Origin: an uncultured bacterium
Lineage (GTDB): Bacteria; Nitrospirota; Thermodesulfovibrionia; Thermodesulfovibrionales; CALJEL01
DNA length: 48,096 bases
Reading direction: 5' to 3'
Assembly (NCBI GenBank): GCA_938074335.1
Contig: CALJEL010000067.1
Coordinates: 1 to 48,096 of the forward strand
The notes beneath the pieces are model-generated. The model saw only the letters and a program-made list of their open reading frames with translations. It was not told the origin of the DNA and did not search any database. Shown piece after piece: positions 35,659 through 42,684 of this stretch. The position numbers were made by a program, and so were the translations under genes. Numbering within the stretch: position 1 is the first letter of the stretch; each line of letters begins with the position of its first letter.

Positions 35659-37724
35659 TTATGAAAAAGGTTCAGAATTCAGGATTCAAGGTTCAGGACA
35701 ATATGAAGAGGGATTATATCTTTGTAAGACCAGGGATGTCACCCCGTGAGATTGTAAATGCCCTGCGGAATCTTGGCAAGGTTTGTTTTGTTTCAGTTGG
35801 AATGAGGGATGCAGGCCAGTCTGATTTTAAGAACAGATTGAGGATATACGACCTCAAAACCCTGGCACCTTATTACAATCAGATGGGCCTTTTCAGCGCA
35901 GAATGTCATGGTGGAGCAAGATGGCATGTAGGAATAATGAACAGAAGAGAAAGCCCTTTTGAAGAGATAAGGATTTTAAGGGAACAGATGCCTGATGTAC
36001 TGCTCCAGACCCTTGTAAGGGAGACGAATCTCTGGGGTTACAGACCCTATCCAAGGAATGTGATTGAATATGTGGTATCTCAGGTTGATATAGATGTCTG
36101 GAGATGCTTTTCCTTTTTAAATGATGTGAGAAATATGAAAACAGTTGCAGAGGTAGTAATGCAAAGAGGAAGGCTCTTTGAGCCTGCCATCTCTTATACA
36201 AGTGCTGAATGGACAACCATAGATTATTATCTTAATGTGGTTAAGGAGATAGTTGACCTATGCGGAGGTACAGAGGAGATCATCCTATGTATAAAGGACA
36301 TGGCAGGCGTTGGAGATATAAAAAAAATCGGTGAGCTTATAGATGCAATAAAACAACGGTATCCTGATCTTATTATAAACTACCATCGTCATATAACAGA
36401 TGGTCTTGCCATACCAGCACTTCTTTCTGCTGCAAAGGCAGGGGCACGGCTCTTTGATGTCCAGGAAGACTCCCTTGTAAGATTTTATGGTCATTCACCA
36501 ATACTTTCTGTTCAGGCGGTATTTGAAGAGGCAGGCATCCCTGTTCATCTCAACAGGAAGGTTGCAGAAGAGGCTGTTTATAGAGTTAGGGAATGGATAG
36601 GTTATTATGAATGGGCTGAGTCTCCCTTTAAAGGACTTGACCACACAGTTACAAGACACAAGATGCCAGGTGGTGCCTTCCCGAGCTCCTTTGAACAGGC
36701 CCAGAAATCAGAGTTTCTACATCTAATGCCTGCTATTTTGAAGGTAATGTCTCTTTATAACAGGATTGTGAGATATTTTGATGTGACACCGGGAAGCCAG
36801 ATAACCTGGGTTACCTGTAGCGGGATAGTTAATAGATATGCCAAAGAGAAAGGTGAAGCAGGTGTAAGACACATCATTGAATTACTTACAAAGTTTGTTG
36901 AAGAAAAGGGTCAGGACTTCAATGCAATGGAGCCAGAAGAGCAGGAAGAATTGTTACAGCTCTTCAGAAATGCACCCGGTGATTTTAAAAACCTGATTCT
37001 TGGCCATTATGGAAAGCTTCCTACAGGCTGGCCTGATGAGTGGGTTTACAGAAGTGCCTTTGGTGATGAATGGCAGAAGAAGTTACAGGAAAGAAAGGAG
37101 CTTTCTCCCCTTGAGCATATTGAAGAGGATGACCTTGACAGGCTCAGAAAAGAACTATCAGATTATCTTGGAAGAACACCTTCTGAAGAAGAATTTATTC
37201 TCTTTTTAATGCATCCCAAGGATGCCCTTGAATTTATAGAATTCAGGGAAAAATATGGCGATGCACCTCTTGTCCTTCCAACAAATGTCTGGAGAGAGGG
37301 ATTAAAAAGACCAGGTGATAAGGTTGAATTTGAACTCAGAGGTAAACCCTACTGCATAGAGCTTGTTTCTATTGGTGGTGAATATGAGGGGATTATTCAT
37401 GTGGTCATGAAGGTAAATAATAAGACAAGGGTTTACAAGGTGGAGACCCCGAGGGCTAAGAAAAAAGAGATAAAGATGGCTAAGGCTTTTAATGAGATAG
37501 GTGCACCCATAGCCGGTAATGTCTGGAGAATAGGCAATCCAAAGCGAGGGGCTTTAAAGATTGGAGATATTGTTCACAAGGGTGAGGAGATAGCCAATCT
37601 TGAGGCAATGAAGATGGAAAATGCTATACTTGCACCTTTTGATGCCCAGATAAAAGAGATATGCGTGAAGCTGAATGATGCAGTTCAGGAAGGTCAGCTA
37701 TTGTTTGTTCTCGAAAAGATATAA
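35649..37724 (+). CDS. Carboxyltransferase plus biotin carrier subunit (PycB/CfiA/OadA-like, divergent)
   Basis: A 691-residue subunit. Residues about 25-300 are an HMGL-like TIM-barrel carboxyltransferase: GMRDAGQSDFKNR (metal-binding Asp; canonical DGHQS altered), ETNLWGYRPYPRN, LCIKDMAGVGD (carboxylated Lys site) and NYHRHITDGLAIPA (metal HxH). The conserved PycB domain follows (HKMPGGAFPSSFEQA to GWPDEWVYRSAFGDEWQ). The C-terminal biotinyl domain carries NLEAMKMENAIL, with the biotinylated Lys. The start is uncertain: ATG at 35649 or 35661 gives a head of degenerate TTCAGRATTCA-type repeats, and ATG at 35704 (MKRDYIFVRPGM) fits homology better. It overlaps the biotin carboxylase gene by 10 bp. 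Confidence 0.83.
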   Translation: MDVIMKKVQNSGFKVQDNMKRDYIFVRPGMSPREIVNALRNLGKVCFVSVGMRDAGQSDFKNRLRIYDLKTLAPYYNQMGLFSAECHGGARWHVGIMNRRESPFEEIRILREQMPDVLLQTLVRETNLWGYRPYPRNVIEYVVSQVDIDVWRCFSFLNDVRNMKTVAEVVMQRGRLFEPAISYTSAEWTTIDYYLNVVKEIVDLCGGTEEIILCIKDMAGVGDIKKIGELIDAIKQRYPDLIINYHRHITDGLAIPALLSAAKAGARLFDVQEDSLVRFYGHSPILSVQAVFEEAGIPVHLNRKVAEEAVYRVREWIGYYEWAESPFKGLDHTVTRHKMPGGAFPSSFEQAQKSEFLHLMPAILKVMSLYNRIVRYFDVTPGSQITWVTCSGIVNRYAKEKGEAGVRHIIELLTKFVEEKGQDFNAMEPEEQEELLQLFRNAPGDFKNLILGHYGKLPTGWPDEWVYRSAFGDEWQKKLQERKELSPLEHIEEDDLDRLRKELSDYLGRTPSEEEFILFLMHPKDALEFIEFREKYGDAPLVLPTNVWREGLKRPGDKVEFELRGKPYCIELVSIGGEYEGIIHVVMKVNNKTRVYKVETPRAKKKEIKMAKAFNEIGAPIAGNVWRIGNPKRGALKIGDIVHKGEEIANLEAMKMENAILAPFDAQIKEICVKLNDAVQEGQLLFVLEKI

Positions 37725-37741
37725 TACCTTTGAGTTTAAAT

Positions 37742-37764
37742 TTTTACAGTCTGTAAAATAATTT
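37742..37764 (+). terminator. Weak terminator-like hairpin after the carboxylase operon
   Basis: TTTTACA (37742-37748) pairs perfectly with TGTAAAA (37752-37758) around GTC, and TAATTTT follows. The stem is A/T-rich and could be bidirectional. It lies 18 bp after the stop of the carboxyltransferase gene. Confidence 0.35.
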
Positions 37765-37846
37765 TCCTATTCACTGATCGCAATCAAATTTCTTTTTGAT
37801 AGTTACATCCTATCCACCTATATTTTTGTCTCACGGCAAAGTATTG

Positions 37847-37876
37847 TTGCGATATTTCGAACTTTTTATATATAAT
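37847..37876 (+). promoter_or_regulatory. Sigma70-type promoter of the rhodanese selenoprotein gene
   Basis: TTGCGA (37847-37852) and a perfect TATAAT (37871-37876) with an 18-bp spacer. The predicted transcript begins near 37883, leaving a leader of about 40 bases that contains the strong ribosome binding site AAAGGAGG (37908-37915), 8 bases before the ATG at 37924. Confidence 0.55.
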
Positions 37877-37923
37877 TGTCTAAAGCTATGACTTTAGATA
37901 AATATAGAAAGGAGGATAAAGCT

Positions 37924-39273
37924 ATGAAAAAGATTATTTCAATTTTTGTGATGTGTATGGTGGGATTACTTATTTTTTCGTTATCTGTCTTCTCGCAGTC
38001 TGAAAAATCGAGAATAGCTCCCATCTGTAAGCAATGCCATACTCCCGATGATAAGATCTTGAGAGGTACTTTCGTAAATGTCTCACAAAAGGCAGAGACA
38101 ATTCAGATGCTGACAGGGACTGCTACCTGGATTATAAATTATGATGACAATACTAAATTAATTGGAGCAGAAAGGATTAATAAGATACCAAAAGAAAAGG
38201 AGATTGCTATTGAGATTGAAGAAAGAGGCGGTCAGCTCTATGCAAAGAGTGTTTCTGTAAAACCACCAGTAAAAGTTCCTGAAGAAAAGCTGATTAATAT
38301 TGATGAGCTTGCAAAACTTATTGACGCAGGGCCGGATCAAGCCAGATTCTTTCTTGTTGATTCACGACCTGAACCGCGCTACCATGAGGGTCATATCCCT
38401 TATGCAATCTCGATCTATGATGCAGAATTTGACAAGCATATAGAGAAACTTCCAGAGGATAAGGATATACTTTTGATATTTTACTGCGGAGGTGTGACCT
38501 GAAGGCTGAGCCCGAACTCTGCCAGTAGGGCAGAAAAACTTGGCTATAAAAATGTAAAGATCTTTCATGACGGAATGCCTGAATGGAAAAAGGCAGGAAA
38601 ACTTATCCTATCCACAGTTAATTTTGTCAAGGAGAACATGGATAAGGACATCCCACAGGTAATTATAGACCTGAGATCTTCAGAAGAGGCATTAAAGGGG
38701 TTCATCCAAGGTGCAGTATCTATTCCTTCTGAGAAAGTTGTTAATATGAAAGACAAATTCCCTGCTGATAAGAAGGCACCTGTTATCCTTTACGCCTCTG
38801 ATACTAATTCAGCAATAGAGGCCTTCAAGATTGTAAGAGGATGGGGATATTCTAATACCTCTATTCTTAAAGGTGGAATTGAGGCATGGAAAAGATCAGG
38901 TTACAATCTAGCACAGGGTAAACCGGGTGAAACCATTGTATATGTTCCAAAACCAAGGCCTGGAGAGATTTCTGTGGAGGAGTTCAAAGGGATTGTAGAA
39001 ACTCTGCCATCTGACAAGTTCATACTGGATGTAAGGGATGAAGATGAGGCAGTGCAGGGAATGCTCAGGAGTGCAAAGAATATTCCCACCCAGGAGATTC
39101 CAAAAAGACTTTTAGAGATACCAAAGGATAAAGAGATTATTATTCATTGCTCAACGGGCGTGAGGGCTGAGATGGCTTATCACATTCTTAAAGAGGCTGG
39201 CTATAAAGGAAGGTTCCTGAATGCAAATATAAAGATTGATAAGGATGGAAAATACGAGATATCAAAGGACTGA
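37924..39273 (+). CDS. Secreted triple-rhodanese protein with haem motif and in-frame TGA (predicted selenocysteine, U193)
   Basis: One 449-residue product if TGA at 38500-38502 is read as Sec. The start at 37924 has AAAGGAGG 8 bases upstream and opens a signal peptide. CKQCH (35-39) is a c-type haem motif. Rhodanese 1 (about 130-235) has the active-site loop FYC-GGVT-U-RLSPNSA: Cys188 plus TGA at 193, where related proteins usually have CGGxxC. Rhodanese 2 (about 240-335) lacks the cysteine (LYASDTNSA). Rhodanese 3 (about 345-430) has HCSTGVRAE with Cys409. After the TGA the frame runs on without a stop or shift, and rhodanese 1 continues with RAEKLGYKNVKIFHDGMPEWKKAG, so the two halves are one gene. 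A nonsense mutation is the alternative; the SECIS-like hairpin favours recoding. Confidence 0.8.
38509..38545 (+). promoter_or_regulatory. SECIS-like stem-loop directing TGA recoding
   Basis: An upper stem UCUGCC (38518-38523) with GGCAGA (38529-38534) pairs perfectly around the loop AGUAG; a lower stem AGCC (38509-38512) with GGCU (38542-38545) closes an internal loop. The apical loop starts 21 bases after the UGA and has G as its second base. Bacterial SECIS elements recognised by SelB lie within the coding region just after UGA, with an apical loop about 16-37 bases away and a G in its first two positions, so the geometry fits. Confidence 0.7.
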
Positions 39274-39349
39274 ATTCCTGCCTGGCTTAATTTAAAGCAA
39301 TATGACCATAAGCCTTTGAAAGGTATGAGAAAAAATGTTATTGTTTTAA

Positions 39350-40465
39350 ATGAAAACCTATAGCCGACATGGTTTTATAAAGGCCATTTTTCTAAAAAGA
39401 CTTAATAGATTTGTAATAGAATGTCTAAAGGATGGCAAGAAACTCAGGGCATATCTTCCAAATCCTGGCAGGCTCTGGGAGCTGCTCCTTCCAGGCAGAC
39501 TCATCTACCTGAAAGAAAATCCTTATGGATTACCCTATACTGTCTGGGCAGCAGAAAGAAAGGGCAGTATAATCTGCCTTAATACTCATTATACTAATGC
39601 TGTAGCAGAGAGTATTTTAAGTAAAAAATTTATTGCTGAACTGAAAGATTATATTGTTAAGGCAAGGGAGTTCAGGATTGGAAATCACAGGATAGATTTT
39701 CTCCTTTACAATAACTCGAGGACCCTGCCACTTGAGGTAAAATCATGCACACTTTTTAATAACAGCATTGCCATGTTCCCTGATGCTATTACAGAAAGAG
39801 GCAGGAGACATCTTGAGACCCTTGCCAGTAATAAAGGTGGTATTCTTTTTGTAGTCCATCATCCTGATGTCCTGTATTTTCTGCCTGACTTCCATACAGA
39901 TCCTTTATTTTCTGAGACACTGTCAGCACTTCGTAATAGACTTCTTATCAAGGCCATATCAATAAAATGGTTTGAGGACATGACCTTTGACTTCATAAGA
40001 GAACTTGAAATACCCTGGCATGTTTACGACAGGGAGGCAAAGGATAGGGGAGGTTATATACTTTGTGGAAGACTATTAAAGGATAAAACTTTAAAAATCG
40101 GCAGCCTTGGAAAAATAAATTTTAAAAAGGGGTACTATCTCTATACGGGCTCTGCTATGAATTCCCTGAACTCAAGAATTAAAAGACATATAAGAAAAGA
40201 CAAGACCTTTAGATGGCATATAGATTATCTTATCCCCTATCTGAAAGACCTCAGGTCCGTTCCTATAAGGTCTTCAGAACCCCTTGAATGTATCCTCTCC
40301 TGGGAATTAAAAATGATCTCCGATGGATATATACCTGATTTTGGTTCTTCTGACTGTAGGTGTCAGGGTCATCTTTACTGGAAGAAGGATAATCCCTTTC
40401 AGGACGAAGGTTTTATAGATATTATCTTAAAATATCGCATCAGCAGGCTAAAAGAATTAATTTAA
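39350..40465 (+). CDS. sfsA: SfsA nuclease fused to a DUF123 (GIY-YIG-like) domain
   Basis: A 371-residue fusion. Residues 1-225 are SfsA, a DNA-binding PD-(D/E)XK-type nuclease: IECLKDGKKLRAYLPNPGRLWELL, the short beta strands IDFLLYNN and LPLEVKSCTL (catalytic Asp and E-x-K), FPDAITERGRRHLETL and DPLFSETL. Residues about 245-371 match DUF123, a GIY-YIG-like family: YILCGRLLKDKTLKIGSLG, FKKGYYLYTGSAM (GIY-YIG strands), LNSRIKRHIRKDKTFRWHIDYLI, and the late SDCRCQGHLY. Stand-alone SfsA is about 230 residues, so the second domain is an addition. Two nuclease-like folds in one chain suggest a nucleic-acid repair or processing enzyme. It starts 76 bp after the selenoprotein gene. Confidence 0.88.
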   Translation: MKTYSRHGFIKAIFLKRLNRFVIECLKDGKKLRAYLPNPGRLWELLLPGRLIYLKENPYGLPYTVWAAERKGSIICLNTHYTNAVAESILSKKFIAELKDYIVKAREFRIGNHRIDFLLYNNSRTLPLEVKSCTLFNNSIAMFPDAITERGRRHLETLASNKGGILFVVHHPDVLYFLPDFHTDPLFSETLSALRNRLLIKAISIKWFEDMTFDFIRELEIPWHVYDREAKDRGGYILCGRLLKDKTLKIGSLGKINFKKGYYLYTGSAMNSLNSRIKRHIRKDKTFRWHIDYLIPYLKDLRSVPIRSSEPLECILSWELKMISDGYIPDFGSSDCRCQGHLYWKKDNPFQDEGFIDIILKYRISRLKELI

Positions 40466-40525
40466 TACCGCCTTTGATCTTATCCCAATCATTACACATC
40501 TCTACAGGTAAAACAGAGGATTAAA

Positions 40526-40662
40526 CCTCAATTTGCTGATAGAAATGCATTTTCATCGGGGTTCACGGACTGAAGCTTGTCTTCACCCCGTGAACCCCGA
40601 AATATGGGCAGACTGCCAGTTTTATTAAAGGCATTTTATAAATTTCTAATGGCAGATTACGG
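40526..40662. mobile_element. MITE-like terminal-inverted-repeat element, copy 3 (137 bp)
   Basis: The left end CCTCAATTTGCTGATAG is inverted against the right end (CTAATGGCAGATTACGG), and TTAAA flanks both sides (40521-40525 and 40663-40667). The interior begins like copy 1 and forms a 18-position stem (40558-40575 with 40581-40598, loop CTTGT, two mismatches). It shares the GAAGCTTGTCTTCACCCCGTG block with copy 1 but has a different right half, so it is a diverged copy. It occupies most of the 40466-40721 gap. Confidence 0.62.
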
Positions 40663-40675
40663 TTAAAAATTTTTC

Positions 40676-40704
40676 TTGATTTTTATATATTATCTCTTTA
40701 TAAT
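40676..40704 (+). promoter_or_regulatory. Sigma70-type promoter of the B12-radical SAM gene
   Basis: TTGATT (40676-40681), a 17-bp spacer, and a perfect TATAAT (40699-40704). Initiation near 40711 would leave about 11 bases before the ATG at 40722. The -35 box starts 13 bp after the right end of the repeat element at 40662, so that insertion may have reshaped upstream control. Confidence 0.6.
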
Positions 40705-40721
40705 TTAAAAAGAGTTCCAAA

Positions 40722-42653
40722 ATGGGTAAGAAGATACTCTTTATAACCCCTCCCTATCATTGCGGTGTGGTAGAGGTCGCTGGCCGCTGGGCACCGCTAA
40801 CCTTTGCATACCTTGCTGGAGAAATTAGAAAATATGGTTTTGAGCCTGTAATATACGATGCAATGACCAAACAAAAGGGTTTTCCCGAGATAAGGGAAAA
40901 GATTGAAGAGATATCACCAGACTTTGTGGCAACCACTGCAATAACCTCCACTGTCATGGATAGTCTTGAGATACTCCGCATTTCAAAAGAGAGCAATCCC
41001 ACAATAAAAACTATTATAGGTGGTGTTCATCCCACCTTTATGTATGAAGAAGTTTTACAGAATGATTATGTGGATTTTGTTGTAAGGGGAGAAGGAGAAT
41101 TAACACTTTCAGAACTGCTTCAATGTATCGAGGCAGATGATGCACCTGAAGGTATCAGGGGTATTGCCTTTAAGAAAGACGGTCATATAGTGGTTACCCC
41201 TCCAAGACCATTTATAGAAGACCTTGACTCTTTGAGCCCTGCATGGGATCTTATAGACTGGAAAGATTACAGATACTTTGTGATTCCCAATAGCAGGCTT
41301 GGTGCAATAAGCACATCAAGGGGTTGCAATCACGGATGCACATTTTGCTCCCAGCAGAGGTTCTGGCAGAGAACATGGCGTGCAAGAAAACCTGAAAATA
41401 TTATTAAAGAAATAGAGTTACTGAACAGGGAATATGGTGTAAATGTCTTTCTGATTACTGATGAGTATCCAACAAATGACAGGGAAAGATGGGAAAAACT
41501 TCTTGACCTGCTTATCGAAAGAAATCCTGGTATATACATCCTTATGGAGACAAGGGCAGAGGATATACTTAGAGACAGGGATATATTATACAAATATCGA
41601 AAGGCAGGTGTTGTCCATGTTTATATCGGAGTTGAGTCAACTGATCAGGAGACACTTGACCTGATAAAAAAGGACATCAAGGTTGAGACAGGCATCGAGG
41701 CATTGAGACTTATACGGGAACACGGGATGATAAGCGAGACAAGTTTTATTCTTGGCTTTCCTGAAGAAACTAAGGAATCCATCCAGAAGACATTGAGGTT
41801 ATCCAAGCTCTACAATCCAGACTTTGCCCATTACCTTGCCCTTGCTCCCTGGCCCTATGCAGAGATGTATAAAGAGCTGGAATCGCATATAGCTGTTAAG
41901 GACTATAGAAAGTATAATCTCATTGATCCTGTTATAAAACCAGTCCATATGAGCCTTGAAGAGCTTGACAGGGCAATAATAGATTGTTATCAGTCTTTTT
42001 ATATGGGCAAGCTTACAGAGATACTTAATATCAGGGATGAATTCAAAAGACACTATATACTGTCTTCAATGAAACTGATCATGAACAGCTCCTTTATAGT
42101 TGATAAACTCGGAAGCCTTGGCAAGATACCGCCTCAGGTAGAATCCCTTCTTAAAAAACTTGAATTTCATAAGGATACGAAGAAAGAATTTAAGATACTC
42201 ACATCAGGATCTGCGGTCATCAATAAATCCCTTGAAGAGGTCTTCAACTTTATTGCAAAACCTGAAAACTGGCCTTCCTTTGTTACAGGTCTTGAAGAGG
42301 TAAAGAGTCCTTCAGAAAAATTGAGAAAGGGTGACACCTTTGAATGGAGTTTTAAAGTAAGAGGTATAAGTCTAAAGGGAAAGGGAAGGGTGATAGAGCT
42401 TATTAATAATAAAAAGATAATCCTTCAGATGCATAGGTTTCTTCCTATAAGGGAGGTCATTACATTTCAGGGCTTTGAGGATAAGACCGTAGTTTCCATA
42501 GATGCTGGCTATGAAAGACCTGGAAAGATATTGAGTTTCCTCTTTAAGGTAACCCTTGACCTTATCAATATGAAACAGCTTAATGTTATCCTTGGCAATA
42601 TAAAGGGTCTACTTGAAAAGGGGATACTGGAGAAGAAACAGGTTTTAAAGTAA
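40722..42653 (+). CDS. B12-binding radical SAM protein with C-terminal SRPBCC domain
   Basis: A 643-residue fusion. Residues about 1-150 form a cobalamin-binding-like Rossmann domain (ILFITPPYHCGVVEVAGRW, YLAGEIRKYGFEP, TIIGGVHPTF, DFVVRGEGELTLSELL). Residues about 185-430 are a radical SAM domain with CNHGCTFC (C202, C206, C209) and ITDEYPTNDRERWEKLLDLL. Residues about 500-643 are an SRPBCC/START-like ligand-binding domain (SGSAVINKSLEEVFNFIAKP, KGDTFEWSFKVRGISLKGKG, VSIDAGYERPGKIL). B12-radical SAM proteins of the BchE type act on hydrophobic tetrapyrroles, hopanoids or lipids; the SRPBCC fold could hold such a ligand. The substrate is unknown and no tetrapyrrole genes are nearby. It has its own promoter and is convergent with glmS. 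Confidence 0.87.
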   Translation: MGKKILFITPPYHCGVVEVAGRWAPLTFAYLAGEIRKYGFEPVIYDAMTKQKGFPEIREKIEEISPDFVATTAITSTVMDSLEILRISKESNPTIKTIIGGVHPTFMYEEVLQNDYVDFVVRGEGELTLSELLQCIEADDAPEGIRGIAFKKDGHIVVTPPRPFIEDLDSLSPAWDLIDWKDYRYFVIPNSRLGAISTSRGCNHGCTFCSQQRFWQRTWRARKPENIIKEIELLNREYGVNVFLITDEYPTNDRERWEKLLDLLIERNPGIYILMETRAEDILRDRDILYKYRKAGVVHVYIGVESTDQETLDLIKKDIKVETGIEALRLIREHGMISETSFILGFPEETKESIQKTLRLSKLYNPDFAHYLALAPWPYAEMYKELESHIAVKDYRKYNLIDPVIKPVHMSLEELDRAIIDCYQSFYMGKLTEILNIRDEFKRHYILSSMKLIMNSSFIVDKLGSLGKIPPQVESLLKKLEFHKDTKKEFKILTSGSAVINKSLEEVFNFIAKPENWPSFVTGLEEVKSPSEKLRKGDTFEWSFKVRGISLKGKGRVIELINNKKIILQMHRFLPIREVITFQGFEDKTVVSIDAGYERPGKILSFLFKVTLDLINMKQLNVILGNIKGLLEKGILEKKQVLK

Positions 42654-42684
42654 CTACTATTATTTTTTTACACTATCTATTGCC

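Noticed and set aside
37924-38502. Reading the rhodanese region as two separate genes (37924-38502 and 38575-39273)
   Set aside because: The second part has no ribosome binding site, begins mid-domain, and the frame between is open and completes a rhodanese fold. The TGA with the hairpin fits recoding better.
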